A stretch of 64,000 bases of DNA from Varroa destructor (GCF_002443255.2 NW_019211456.1:42296685-42360684); one strand, 5' to 3'. Counted from the first letter of the stretch, positions 14,831 through 28,758 are shown. Notes: generated by a model not told the origin, from the letters alone. Program-made: numbers and translations.

Positions 14831-15473
14831 GTGTGTTTCGTAAGGTGTTTCATGATGGCAGTACACGGACGCAGGCAGTTGTACAACAAATAGGGGAACG
14901 TCACTTGTACGGACAAACCCTAGCTAAATGACGACTACAGAAAGTGAAAGTGATATATCATCGTGATGTAGCATACCGTATGAATATTGGTGGGAAAAGA
15001 GAACGTTTTTTGTGTAAATCGACATAACAGCGGTTCCAACACTCCGTTTCGTTGAAACGTGAAGTACTGATCACTGCCAGCAAATTAGTCCAAATACGTG
15101 CGGATAATATCGAAAGGATACTAGATAGTGACAGATTTAGTTGGGGGCAAAAGATTCGCTCGTGTGTGCGTACATAGTTGTAGCTACTGTGAAGTTATTA
15201 TTATCCTACGCCCAGCAGTACCCCCATAGTGTCGTTTTCGCCGCAGTTTCAACTGTGTACTAACTTGAGGATAGCGTAAATGAAGAACGCAATTATCTAT
15301 CATCTGTCTATCGGCCTGTTCACTGGTCGTCGCGCCCGTTTGGATACCTGTGAGAAAGAGTGTAACGATGTATCGTTCATTACTGAATTAGAGATGGAAA
15401 TAGCGCCGCCGCCGTCGTCGTAGCTTGGCTGCAGAAGTGCGTGTCTGTCCCTGTTTCCCTACTCGGCTGTGTG

Positions 15474-15505
<32 letters not shown>

Positions 15506-15585
15506 GGCGGACGTGCGTGCGTGCGTGCGTGCGTGCGTGCGTGTGTGTATGTGCGAGTGAGTGAGTGTGTGTATGGGTGTGTGAG

Positions 15586-15644
<59 letters not shown>

Positions 15645-18600
15645 TGTGTGTGCGTGTGTGTTTGTGCGTCTTCATTGTGTGCTGTAGTTCTGTCGATCAG
15701 CATTTTGCTGGCTGACGCTGATATGCGTTGATACGATGTGTCGCGATATTGGTGAAACGGTGCTCGATGTGTTGTTGTTAATACCCTTCCACAAGTGTAC
15801 GTTTATTCGACTGTGATATCACTAGGATCAATAGCATTAGCTGTGCCAACAGCGCCACCGCTACAGTTGCCGCCACCGCCGTCTTTGGATACTAATAAAG
15901 CTCACAATAAAAATAATATCGAAATAAAAACAACACAGAGAGAACGAGAAACGTCCAGGAAGCAAACGAAGACGACTGTTCGTTCATCTGCTGTCGCTAT
16001 CCACCTGCATATCGACGTATTCAAGTACAATACAATAGTCCAATGGTTGTCATGATGCTCGACATGCAGAGGGTGTGGGAGGTAAGCAACGTAACAAATA
16101 AAAAAATGTAGGAGAAAAGTATAGTGAAATGAATATCGAGGCGGACTCGATCGCATTCACGTGTCTCGATTTTAGTGTGGAACATAGTATCTTAAGGGCC
16201 CTTTGCCGATGCGCTTCTGCGGGAAGCCTGTCGATATCCAGGCCAAATTCTAAACTTCGATCGGAGCTTTCTCAGGCTGTAGTAATGCTTCTGACGTCGG
16301 CAGCACGAAGCTTACACTAGACAAATGAATAGTATTATACGCGTCCGTACGAGCAGGATATCCATATGAATATGTTTGTCATACAAAGCTACAGAGACTC
16401 ATTAACGAACCGATGTTGAAAGATCAAAAGTCTAGTTGATAGCCGGCGATAGTTGTGGCGGTAGCTCACGCTAGCAGCTCACCACTTTTTCCAACTAGCG
16501 CCCGGTAATACAGCGGTGAGCTGGTGCTCTAGGGGTACATCTTTGGTGTGAACTCATCATCTCTTGCTGGGCCGTTCTGCTGGCTTCGATGGGCTCCTGC
16601 CGCTGCCGCCTGCCGCTTGGGTCTTGCTTTCGGTAAGCAGCGCCGAGCCCGGCAGTGGTGCGCAGAGCAGTGAGAGGTGGGCGTCCCCTGCGACTCGCGG
16701 GTGGGAGAAATCAGTCGGAACAACGAAGGAGCAAAGAAGTTGCCAATCACCCACTGCCAGAGCTGCCACCGACCGACTGCTGCACTGGATTCAGTCCTAG
16801 ATTGGATAGACGTGAACGACCCCATAGATAGGCGCGGTTTTGTCAAGCTCGTACTTTATAGAAATAATCTATTAACTTTGTTTATAGAAATAATTGTTTT
16901 AGAGACGATGTAGTTAATTTCGGGGGAAACGAATATGGGTCACGACCTCTCTGTAGACAAGTAACTACAGTCTGCAACCATGTATGCTTTACAATTACCG
17001 TTCACACGCGAGCCGTTTGGGCGCTCACCTCCGTTGAACGCTGGGCTGCTTTTTTTATATTAAATTTTTCGATAACAATTGTGCACCAACAGAACATTGT
17101 TGGGGATAGTGGACCGTAGGATTGCCAATTCTAATCTGAATAGTTTTTTATTATAGCGCTTTGACAAGCTCCGAAATCTTTGTTAAGCGGATTTTTAGTA
17201 TTTCGAAGTAGTGCGCATATCCTATGCTTCTCTCAAGTGGGCGTATTGTACCAAGCGGCGCCAGGCCGTGTAAGCCAGGCATCGTGGCCCTTTTCTTGAA
17301 GTAGAGCATTCAACAAAATCATAACGTCTAATTTTACGCCGATAGATCATTGTGCGACTGAAGTATGTTTGTGTTGCGGGCAGTCTTTCAATCTGCTTGT
17401 TTCCGCATATTGAGTGAGCTGTCTCGATCGTTGATCGGAATCACATGGGGGTCATATATTAAATATATAACATTACTGTGGTAGTGGCATCCCCGCTGGG
17501 AGTTTTTGGTGGCTATTAAAACCCTGTCGCTAAAAATTCTCCGTAATTTAATAGACCTGGTCGAACTCTTCCATAAAAGACGTTTGCTGAATGAAATTTA
17601 ACCATGTGAAAAATATTCCATTCAATATCTCTGATTTAGGTTCAGCTGCTGAACGACGTTATCAGTGTTGACATATTGTGAATCAACAATGATCGTTCAG
17701 CCATTTAGTTGTGAGCGCTTTTGTCGTGAGCCGTTGCCGTTATTCCGATTAAAGCCAGCTCCGATATATTAATTAAAATCGTTTTTTCTTACGCCGCATC
17801 TATAGATTTGAAGAAGATTCATAAGTCCGTTTGGTGCGAAATGATGGACTATACAGTTGTTTCAATTGTATGTTTATTACTTTTCGTTGTCAACGGTTTA
17901 CGAATTGCTATTACGTATCCGAATTCTCGAACTCATCCACTCAGACGAAAAAAAAAAAAAAAAAAAAACCAAATTAGGAGAGTAAATAAATCTTCACGCC
18001 TAAAGTTTTCGATGTTGGCCATTAATTAACCCGAGCAAACAAGTCACTTCAAGGCGATGTACCGGCCGGATTCGGTGGTGTGGTGTGCCTATGTATAAAA
18101 AGAAGGTTATCCGTATGTAGCTAAGCAGATTAAGGAAGACTGATACGAACTCGTTTTATAATAACGGTGTGATAAGCTGCCATAGCCGGCAATGAAGGTA
18201 ATTAAATTGTACTACGGTCAATGCCTGAAGATTCTGTATGTTTTGATGAGGCCAATGGGCTAGTATAATCTATATCGGTTGGCGTATGATGTCGGGCTAG
18301 CTATATTATGTAATAATAATTTCAAGCAATTGTCTAGAATCAAGTATACCTTGAGGGGACTGTGACGAAGGTTTAAAGTGTTAAGGTTTGAACTCCCATT
18401 ATAGAACGTTTGGTTAATCATACCTTTCTTTTAGCATGGAGCTATTTGTAAAAGTCTGCGAGAAATATCCATTAAGTAAATGTGAGGACAAGTAGTTAGT
18501 TTTCAATCTGGTACCTTTGGTAGTATTTCGCTCAAAACCATAATCATCCATACCATAAGATGCGAACTTTAAAAAGTCTATAAGACCTGATAAGAAAATC

Positions 18601-19320
18601 CTCTAACTAGCATACTACGGCTACGGCATGCTTCGGAGAAAATTGTGTAGCTTCTGTTAGCGTTTTTGAAAAAAGGGTACCGACGTTAATTTTTCTTCAA
18701 CCTTCGATCGAAGCACGTCGCTTATTGCATAAAATGGCTTGGTTTCTACAACTTCTTCATTAACTTTACTTTATTTGGGATACGCTATTGGGGATTACGA
18801 GGGTTTTTATATGTTAATGAAACACAAACTAAAACTAGAACGGTCTAGATTTAAGCGTTAAAATGTCAGCTATAGGCCGTATTTGAAATTATATATTATA
18901 ATTTCTTATAATATAGGTTGGGCCTGAATTCATTCAAATAAGTGGCATTGTTCGACTCATTCGGGATAATCTGATTTGTAGGGTATCCATAAACTAGTTC
19001 GTAAACCGTCGCAACGACACACGTCTACAGTGTATATATGTCTCTGAGTTGGTTTCACGTGCAGGACCTTTTAAGGTTTCACTGCCAAGTGACAACTACC
19101 AAAAATTTACGCCAGTCGAAACATCTGAGACACGTTTTTTTACATAGATTATCACTACGACTTGAACCAGTTGACAAGCCGACTAAACAGACTAATCACT
19201 TTTATTTATAAGTAATTCGAGTACGATCTTTGCTATTTACTGAAAAATTTAGTACATTTGTAGTATTATTAAGTATCATTTTCTTGCTGTTGCTCTAATT
19301 GCTCCTCCCTGAAAAAATAG
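14831..19320 (+). other. Probable 5'-UTR intron of Psc
   Basis: AT-rich and without a convincing coding frame. It begins after the GTGAGT donor at 14827 and ends with a pyrimidine tract (19276-19309, with a CTAAT branch-like motif) and AATAG, after which GAGATG gives the Psc start codon. It contains the long GT/GC microsatellite at 15467-15663 and an A-run at 17947-17968. The donor-acceptor pairing is inference; only the acceptor side is well supported by its position. Confidence 0.3.
15467..15663. repeat. Compound (GT)n/(GCGT)n microsatellite
   Basis: About 200 bases of alternating purine-pyrimidine sequence: GTGTGT, then GCGTGCGT with one GCGGGCGGAC interruption, then a long pure GT run at about 15589-15636. 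The apparent open frames across it (Cys/Val or Thr/His repeats) are repeat artefacts. Such tracts can adopt Z-DNA and are usually length-polymorphic. Confidence 0.95.
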
Positions 19321-19323
19321 GAG

Positions 19324-21042
19324 ATGATCCTCGATAAGAAGATGAAGGGCAGCAGCGCGCCCCAGCAAACGAAAGCCCGGGGTCCCGCCACCACGACGGC
19401 CCCAGCCGCTATCAAAGATAACGGCAAGGAGGCGCCATCTGGCGACAAGAGCAAATGCGGAAATCATCAGAGCGATTCCGTCGGCCAAGGTAAGGATGGT
19501 AACACCACGAACAAGGGAACCGAGCCAGGTTCATCCGACGAGGCGGTCGACAATAATAATATCACCGGCGGCCTCGGAACAACGCCATCCGAACAACGGC
19601 AGCAACAGCAAGTTGCACAGCCGACGCCGGCCATTAAACGTCGTCGGGATCAGGCCGCCACTCAGGCCGAACGCAAGGAAACGTTCAAGGAGAAACGGAG
19701 AAGTGCCGTAGAGATGCGCAGACAGAGTGGACCCGCCGCCTCTTCCGAACGCCGTGAGGTAAGCGAAAAACACTGCTAAGAACAACAGTCATGAAAGACG
19801 ATGATGTATAATGTTAAAAAAAACAGATACCAGTTAGGCGTAATTGCAGCATAATAACGGCAGAAAGGATACTGGCATAATGAAAAATGCAGCTTATTTA
19901 TATTAAAATCTGCTATGACTTGTACTTGACGCGTTTCTATTTTTTTCTCAATATTCAATGGTAATCCTAGCACGTACCGAGATCGTGATACTGGACTGGA
20001 GCTTAACGTAAAACAAGCTATCTAAAGTCGGATAGTTAATCATATCATATGTGACATGTATATCAGATCCTACAGAACCTATAAAACAGCGACTTGTGCA
20101 ACAACATTTCTTCGTTAAGACCAGCTGAACCCTACGGGTTCTGCGGGATCTTTTACGTTAAACGGATACGATGATCATACTACCTGGTAATAGGTTGTTG
20201 CTCGTTATTTTCTCGTGTCAATGTACTTATGCCTCATATGTTGTTTAACTTTAGAACTTTGTAACAACGAACTGTGTTTGTCAATTCCTGTCGTTGATCT
20301 CACAGAGACTCCCGCGTCGGGCGCACTCGGAGCCTCGGGAAGATGCCACGAGCGCGTCGAAGGACAAGGAGTCCTCGCAGCCGTCAGCAACAGGCCACAC
20401 GGGACCGCATACAGCGACTGGCAAAAATACCAAATCAAGAGGAGATCACCATCATCATTTACCTGATGTTTCTGAAGGCGACGAACAACATGAGGGGGCC
20501 ACTGTACCGACTGGCACCCCCGTCAGCAATGTGCCAATGTACCCCGTCAAAAAGGCTAAATTAACTGACGTCAATAAACATCTCAAATGTCCCTTATGCC
20601 ACGGGTACTTTGTTGATGCTACGACAATTGTGGAATGCCTCCACTCGTGTGAGTATAATAGGAGTACATAACTGAATACACGTTGCCTTTCTAGTGACAA
20701 TGTCCTATTAATAATAGCGATCGCAGCTTCGTCCTCAGAAAAAAAAAAAAAGCTGTTGCCGAAAAGATGTCTATTTAAGGCCCGCGAGAGTTTGTGAATG
20801 AAATATGTTGGCGTTTTTGGTGACCAGTAACATACATCCCCAGATCGCCGAGCTCTGTCCGTTACTATATTGGCAAACAGTCGGTCGGCCATGCTATCAA
20901 CATGTCAGGTCCAGGTGTGAGTCAAGCAACATTAGATCATCTTTAGTTATCGCCCACAAGCATCTCTAAGCGGCTTCAATGAAAACAGAAATAATGGCAT
21001 TTTTCCTTGAAACTACTACACGAAACGAAAAATATGCACAGC

Positions 21043-21073
<31 letters not shown>

Positions 21074-22795
21074 GATGCAATGACTCATCGGACTGAGACG
21101 GCCCGCTGGCTTATTTCTTTCTTGCGTGCAACGGCTCACCGTGCTGGTTAGTTCATAGAACAGACCGGAATTTGTTGTGGCGTTAGTGCTCGTCTGCTAT
21201 TAGGCAGTTGGTTGATTATTTGTATGACGATATGTACCGAATGATATTAAGTTAAATTGTCTCTTGGAGATAACACAATTTGATTACAAGTAACTAGCCT
21301 GCCAGAAGTATTTGTCCTGTCGGTACAACAGATCGCAGAAGATACGACGGTAAAATTTATTAATGAATACTATTTTAAGTTGTGTGTGACATTGGTTAGC
21401 TGATAACTTTGTGCGTTTGTGCTTATTGTGTACATTAGTTTGTCGTACGTGCATCATCAAACACCTAAGCAAAAATCAGTTTCCTAATTGTCCGGAATGC
21501 AAGTTCCAATTAGCTGGGACAAAATTGCATCAGTACCTGCGGAGTGATTCGACACTTCAGGACATAGTCTACAAGCTGGTGCCCGGCCTATTCCGCAACG
21601 AGATGGAAAGACGGAGACAATTCTATGCCAATATACCCCTTTCGCGTAAGTAGTTATGTCGCTGTAATAGTAAAATAATGGTTTCCTTTTGAGCGTAGTC
21701 ATTAGCCCGCCAGCCAAGGACACACTTACTTGTTCCTTACTTGGACAACTTGTTTCATAGCAGTGTTTTTTGGAATTAGCACTAACAAACAATGCCATTG
21801 GCTTTGTTTTGACCTGTGACGATTTGAGCTTGCAACGGAAAACTTAGCATTCTACAATTGAACCAATGTCATTTTGGTAATTTGTATTTCAGCCAAGAGT
21901 CCGAACTACACGAACCTATCGAGCGAAGAGCGCGGCGATCTGGTCAACGTTGAAAGGCTGATTTTTGACAGTTCGGACAACTTTGCCATATCGTTGGAAT
22001 ATTGTCCGAAGGATCTCGCCGTACGGCAGGTCTGGCTGCGTCCGTTAAGGCAGACACCCGAGATGAGCTATGGTAAACGCTACCTTGAGGTGCCTGGAAA
22101 TTTCAAGGTGAGGTTGCTTAAGAAGTTTCTTCGTGCTAAGTTTGGACTCGCGCCCAAAGAGACGATCGACATATTATATATGCAGGATATACTTCTCGAT
22201 GACTATACAATGGTTGATGTGGCCTATATCTACGCGTGGCGGGTCAACGAAGCGCTCAAACTATACTACAAGTTCGGCAATCTCGAGCAGAAACTGCCAC
22301 CGGAGGAATTAAACGATGTACTCAACAGTAAAACGGACCGAATCGTTATTCGGGGTGAAGACGAACCAGAGTCGATGGATGTCGATCTTAGCGATAGTAA
22401 AGTATCGGACCGACTTAAAAATGGAGGCAAAGAACAACCTTTGAAGGTGCAAAAACAGCAAAACAAGCATCAGCAGCAGATCAAATCGGAAGAGGACGAA
22501 GATCGAAAGGCATTATCTTCAGTCTGTTCAAGCGCCACTCCCGAAAGTAAACCCACAACAAAGACCAAAGTGAAGAGTGAACATAAAGACAAGGAACACA
22601 AGACAACAAAAGCAGAAGAGAAACTAGGCGATAATCATAAAGAAACGGGCACCACGAGCAGCAACGTCAATGTCAAGCTTGTTGATGTCAAAGCTGAACG
22701 AAAAGAAGGCAAACGACACTTATCCGCGGCATACAACAGCAACGTCGCTTTAAATAATAATAATAACAACAACAACAACAACAACAACAACAATA

Positions 22796-22835
<40 letters not shown>

Positions 22836-25288
22836 CAACAACAACAACAACAACCCTAAATGCAGCATCAGTGGCAGTAGTAATGCTATGAGCACCGCAC
22901 CAAGCATTATGGATACGCCACCCGCCAAGCGGCCCTGCTTAGGCAAAGAAAGAAAGGAGAAGCTCAGCAAGAAACAACAACAACAACAACAACAAAAGCA
23001 GCAACAACAACAACAACAACAAGAGCAGGCTGCGCAAATGGCGGTGGAGGCGATCGAGTCTTCGCTTCAGCTGAATGCACATACTGCGCAACTGCATACA
23101 CTGGCTCACGTGGCCGCACAGGCTCAACCGGTCGCCGTGCCCGCGGCGCCAACGTCAGTGACGTCATCGTCGTCGGCGTCAACGGCGACTTATAGCACGT
23201 CTGTGTCGGATAATAACAACAAACTTTCCCACCCTCACGCCGCAATTAACACAACGACCACAACTGTTCCAACCTCTTCTTCTCTTTATCCTTCTGCTAA
23301 TTCCTCACCTTTCATTGCCCCTAACCCCCCTGGCGCAGCATCGACAGTTACCCTAAGCACGATGCCGCCACCCCCAGGTGGCCAAGCTGCCGCCGGTGTT
23401 TCTTCCGGCCAGTTTTCGCCCCAGCTCCATTTAGCTCCTATTACCCCCGCCGCTGGCGGTGTTGCTGCTACTGCTACTAGCGGCAGTAGCAGCAGTAGCT
23501 CGAGCAACTTAAACTCGAACCCTCAAAGTTTAGCTCCCCATTCTTCCTCCGCCTCTCCGGCGGACGATCAACGCGTGTCCCCAGTGACTTCAGTCGCCAT
23601 GTGCGTTAGTCAGCGGTTGCCGACTAGCGTCCAGGTTATGCAGGTTTCGCCGCACCCGACGGTCACGGCTGTATCCGCCGTCACCGCCGCCGGGGTAGCA
23701 GGTGGCCCGTCGCCTGTTTCTGCTTCCGCAGCTTCTGCTACTGCCGCTGTACCCGCTGCATCTGCCGCCCTGATGAAGAAAGCTGCCTCAACGGTGACTA
23801 CCAGCTGCACTGCCACGAAGCCAAGCGTTCTCGCGCCCGTCGCCAGCGCTGGCGGGGTGAACCCGTTGGCCGGGTGCCAGATCGTCACCGGTCAGCCGGC
23901 AGCGGGCCCGCCGCCGCAGGTGGTAACGAGCGTCGCGCCCGCGCCACTTTCGATCGTGCTGTCGTCCAACAACGGGATCGCTGCGGACAAGATGACGATG
24001 TGTAGAATAGGTAGGGGAAACCACTAAGTGAATAGTAGCAGTTGAAGTAAGTCTAAGAAAATTAGAGACGAAGGATAAGTGACAATAGCATTGGGTCGGT
24101 ATGCATTTGTGTAGTATATAATAGGTCATTCTTGTTAAGTCGTTTTCTTTCTTTCTTTATTTGATGGTAATATCGACGATCTTTATTGTTTGATTCTTAT
24201 TAGATCCAATTATACCCCATTGTTTTATTTTTGACGTGCAATGCTTTCTGACGTCTTTCGACGTTTACCGCAGGTAATCCCTCCGTTGCGTCAGCGACTC
24301 CGAGCCAGCAGCAGCAACAGCAACAAGTGCAGCAACAACAACAACAGCAACAGCATTTCCAACAAACGTTCCTTAATCAACAGCTGCAATTGCAGCAGCT
24401 GCAAAATATGCTGCAGCAGAACGCTGTTTTGCAGCAGGCGTATGCGCAGGGTGTCGTTGTGCATAATTCGAACGGGACTGTGACCAGCATCGGGGGCCCA
24501 AGTCCTCAGACGATGAGCTTCATTACGCTGCCAAACGGCGTCACACTCTCGCCCGTACCGCAACCGGCCCAGCCGCAGCTGCATCCGCAGGCTACTGCAC
24601 AGCAGTCGCATCACCATCATCATCAACAACAGCAGCCGCAGCAACAACAGCATCATCATCCGCAGGCACAGCAGCAAGCACAAGCCGCACTACCGATGAC
24701 CGTCCAAGTTCAACAGGCAGCACCACAGCAATCCGGCCAATCGCAGACGCCGGGTGCTCAGCAGACGCTTCTGTTAAACGGGTCACCGTTAAAGCTGTTC
24801 TCTCAACAGGGGCCAACAACAGCACAGCTAACCCAGATCGGCCAAATAGGTCCGCTGGGCGCGATGACCGTACAGACCGCACAGCAACAACTGCAGCAAC
24901 AGCTTATCCAGCAACAGTTTATCCAACAGCAGCAACAGCAACATCAGCACTTGCAACTGTTTAATACTCATCTGCAGCAGCAGCAGCAGCAGCAACAACA
25001 ACAACAACAACAACAACAACAGCACCACCACCACCACCAGGCGCAACAGCTGCAGTCGACCCTCGTGCAAGCAATTCAGCCCCAAGCGCTACAGCCTCAA
25101 CAGCAACAACAGCAACCGCAGCAACAACAACAACAACAACAGCAGCAGCAGCAACAACAACAAAGCCTCAACAATAACAGTATCCATGTAAATGTCAATG
25201 CGAATAATAGCAATGGCAATACAAACACTGCGGGCAACATTAACAACGGCACGCACAACAACAATCCGGTTGCTGCAAGTAACAACAA

Positions 25289-25324
<36 letters not shown>

Positions 25325-26893
25325 CGGTACTACTGCTGGCATCGTCGTAAAGGAGAAAAAACCGACAAAACAACAGAGACTCCCGAAGATCAATCCCCGC
25401 AAGACACCCCCTGCGCAGAGCCAAGCCCCTAACAACCAGCAAAGCACTGCTTTGAGCGGTTCACCATCGAGTGCGGCGCCGCCGCCGCCGCCGCTTAATA
25501 GCAGTCATAATAATAATAATAACAGTAGTGCTAATAACAATAGTAATAGTAACAGCTCCAGTAATAGTAACAACAACAACAGCAGCAGCAGTAACAACAA
25601 CGAGAGTAGTGTCTCGAAAAATGCAACAACAATTCCCGTCATGGCGAGTGCTGGCGACAGCAGCTCCGCGTCACTTAACGTCACCACACCTGGATCAAAC
25701 ACAGCGTTGACAGTGGCCAGCATCACTAGTGCTACAAGCAACAATACACCAGTCTCCACCGTCTCGACGATGCTCACCATTCAGCCTGTAGTCAACAACG
25801 CTTCCGTAGCCGGGTCAGTAACTCTATCGAAGGCACCGTCAACTCAGGTTTCTTCGATATCCACTGGCAATGTCCAAGCGTCGGTTACTCAGGTGAGATT
25901 TCCTACTTTTCCATACCATTTACTTTGCCAAAATTTACAAAAATGGCCAACAGCTAGCCCGATTATTGACAAAAGCGATATATATATATCAGTATTTTTA
26001 TTATAGGAAATTTTACCGACGAATAGTGCGTATAATAATAATAGCGTATAATGCGAAACGACAGCTTTGTTCAGGTGTTTGTGTGAACGAAAACGCTATT
26101 TGGCATTTATTTTCGTGCATGCATAAACTATAACGACCAGGAGTGTCTAACTAATAGGTTCTCCGTTGTGGTTCTAGGCTGCCCCTAAAGTCCTCAGTCC
26201 ACCCGTTCAGCCGTCAGCTTCATCGGGCGTGACTATCACACCAATTGAGTCGCCGAAAACGGTTTCAGCAGCTTCAGCAAGAGCTTTACCTGCCGCGACA
26301 TCTGCCAACGCGTCCGCGCCAAACATGACTTCTAGTGCTACTATCAGCCAGTCGAGTGGCCATAGCACTTCGAGCAACAACAGTTCCTCACCTTATGATC
26401 CCATAAAGACGTTGCTTACCCTAATGCCTCCGGATCACAAGGACGTCGAGGGCTCACTGAAAGCCGGCGGTAAATCCCTGTCAACGGGCTCGTCGAGCAG
26501 TAAATCCATCTCGTCGAGCATCCAGCAAGTTGTGCGAAAACTCCAAATGAGCTCAACACCAGCTGCTGCAACGCTAACTCCCATTACGGCAACGGCAGCA
26601 GCAGCAGCAGCGACGGCAACTATGACAACCACAACGTCGAATGCCCCTTCTGTCGGGAGCGCCAGTGGCGTTAGCAACGTAACTGCGAATGGAGTTGCCA
26701 CGAATATCGCGGCCGTCGGCACCTCCGCCGACGCCGCCGTGACCAACACTCCGGGCAACTCCGCTTTACCCGTTTCGAATGCCCAGTCAATGACGACTGC
26801 AACTACGGGTGCTGGCGGCGGCGGCAGCAGCAGCAGCAGCAGCAGCAACAAAAACAATCTAAATACTAACAACAACACTAGCAGCAGTGGCAA

Positions 26894-26924
<31 letters not shown>

Positions 26925-27476
26925 TCGAGCAACAACAGTCGTAAGCCACATATTCCGATTGCTGCGATGCCAAATAGGCCGATCGCACCCAGACCGCCAT
27001 CCCAGTCTGGTCCATCGGCCCCGACTAAGAGCCACCCTACCGCACAGCAGCAGCTCACTGTCGCATCCTTGACAGGACAACAGCAGCCGGTGGTTCAGCA
27101 GTCCGCGCACACGCCAGCTGTTGTCCAGACAGCAGCAGGAACAGCAACAACGACAACAATTGGGTCGACTCCCACAGCTCCATCTGCGGCGGCAGCTGGC
27201 ACCGTTCTGGCGACTCAGATCCCGGCGAAAACGCCACCCCTCACCGCTGCAATCGCGCCTCCTGCTGCTGCTGCTGCAGCAGCAGCAGCAGCAACAGCGG
27301 CGCTCTCTGTTGTAACTGCTTCAGCTGCTGCTACAAGTACAGCTGCTACAGTTGTTGTTCCATCGGTGACGGCAGTTACAACCGCTTCCAGCGCGAGCAC
27401 CGCTGGAACCCCGAACAATACCGCTGGCCAGACGACGACAGCAACAGTTACGCCAGCAGCGCCAGTCAAATCATAA
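19324..27476 (+). CDS. Psc: Polycomb-group RING finger protein, Posterior sex combs (Psc/PCGF) homologue
   Basis: Core subunit of Polycomb repressive complex 1, which partners RING1/Sce in H2A ubiquitylation and compacts chromatin in the nucleus. Six coding exons were reconstructed from GT..AG sites with matching phases: 19324-19758, 20306-20648, 21439-21645, 21893-24010, 24274-25892 and 26178-27476. They join to 6021 nt, about 2006 residues. An in-frame TAG at 19318 fixes the start. The C3HC4 RING spans residues 240-280 (KCPLC, ECLHSFCRTC, CPEC) and is split by intron 2 after CLHS. The RAWUL domain, which binds PHC/BCOR partners, lies at about 355-457 ([21 protein letters not shown]). The remaining 1500 residues are disordered, with N, S, Q, H, A and T tracts. 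Fly Psc is about 1600 residues with a similar disordered, compacting tail. The two domains identify the family firmly; assignment to Psc rather than another PCGF rests on length and the tail. Confidence 0.93.
21046..21073. repeat. (TTA)n microsatellite in Psc intron 2
   Basis: About nine TTA/ATT units inside the 790-base intron between the two halves of the RING finger. Confidence 0.9.
22756..22855 (+). repeat. Coding AAC/AGC tract (poly-N, poly-S, poly-N) in Psc
   Basis: AAT/AAC triplets, then AGC triplets, then AAC triplets encode about 15 Asn, 10 Ser and 9 Asn in exon 4. Nearly pure codon repetition implies ongoing slippage. Similar CAA/CAG tracts encode poly-Q at 22975-23028, 24327-24352, 24976-25021 and 25096-25165. 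Confidence 0.95.
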
Positions 27477-28310
27477 TAGTGGCGTAATAGGAATTACAGG
27501 CCTCAGCTGCCGGTCGACAAAAACATCAGGCCTTTTTGAGCTACACTGGCGAGGCACTCACATGATGCAGCTGCTAATACGTGGAGCGACTGTAGCGCAG
27601 TGCAATCCACCCCCACCCAGCCAAGCTCCATTGACCATTGTAAACGTGTGTACAGCCTCAACAAGTGAAAACAATGCCAATCCACATAAGAGTGATACAT
27701 ATATATTTGAAAACGAGTCTTTGAAGGGTGCGCCGATAGCAGTGTGGGCGAAATTGGTAAAAGCTAGAGATCTATGTTACATTCTACACATTGTATATAT
27801 ATATAATATCTGGCTGCTTGTCCGTCTGGTTACGAGGTGTATGGTATCTAATAAAGTACGAAAAGGACCAGGTGTAAGCAGGCCAATGGGCTGAACGTGA
27901 TTCCATGATAATTTCTGCAACATTTGCATACCTGTGTCTCGTTTGCTGAATTAGAAGAGAGAGAACGCCTTGTCTGCCTTCGAACTGACACCTAGAGGCA
28001 TTCGAGCGTCTACCGTTAAGCAGACCGCTCAGTCATCTCATCCTTCATATATTATTTATCAATGACATACTATCTTGTATAGGCAGATGTGGTGAGTGTG
28101 TACGTCGTTAGGTGACACACCGCGTCAACGAGCTATAGTTAAGCCATCCAAGCGAATCGTTTTATGTAAACCCCCTTTTGGCTTTGGCAAGACGTTTGTA
28201 AATAGTAAGCAAACGGACACGGACTAGTTAGCTAGGAAGCATACAAATGTCCGCAGTCGCGCAAACATATTTTCATATTGCGAAGGCATTTTGACATTAA
28301 TTTAATAAAA
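27477..28310 (+). other. Probable 3' UTR of Psc
   Basis: No gene of its own. AATAAA occurs at 27850-27855 and again at 28304-28309, within 830 bases of the Psc stop, so either could end the transcript. The open frame starting at 27562 is interrupted by low-complexity UTR-like sequence and is not called. Confidence 0.5.
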
Positions 28311-28711
28311 TAACAGGCTATGTAAGCCTGCGTAAAACTGGCCACATTAATCGCTGTTACCTACCCCCTGCCCTGTCCTGCCCTGCCCTGCCCCCCCCCC
28401 CCTCCCAAAAAAAGACTCTGTATATTTCGGAAATGTGTATTGGTCCTCGTTGACATGTTCAACGACGGGCTATATTAATTTGTTACAACCAACCGTGTCT
28501 GGAACTAGTTATACCGAAAGTGTCGTCCAGTAACCGATGTCACTCTTAATAACGGCAATGAAATCAGCGAGCGTTCAGCGATCGGAAAGCACGTTATAGG
28601 TCGTTTTTTTTTCTATCTATCTATTGTTTTGTTTGGACATGTAGCCGAAATGGAAGCCAAGACGGATCCCTGGATCTCTATTGTACATACGTAACCAATA
28701 ACGACACATAT

Positions 28712-28713
<2 letters not shown>

Positions 28714-28758
<45 letters not shown>
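28714..28758. repeat. (CAG)15 trinucleotide run, non-coding
   Basis: Fifteen uninterrupted CAG units about 400 bases beyond the second polyadenylation signal of Psc. Frames through it give poly-Ala/Cys/Leu on the minus strand, which is not evidence of coding. Confidence 0.97.

Noticed and set aside
15380..15715. Thr/His-rich and Cys/Val-rich open frames
   Set aside because: They are translations of the GT/GCGT microsatellite and have no other coding support.
22635..25780. Poly-Leu and other low-complexity minus-strand frames inside Psc
   Set aside because: Antisense of CAA/CAG, AAC and AGC codon tracts of Psc exons 4 and 5.
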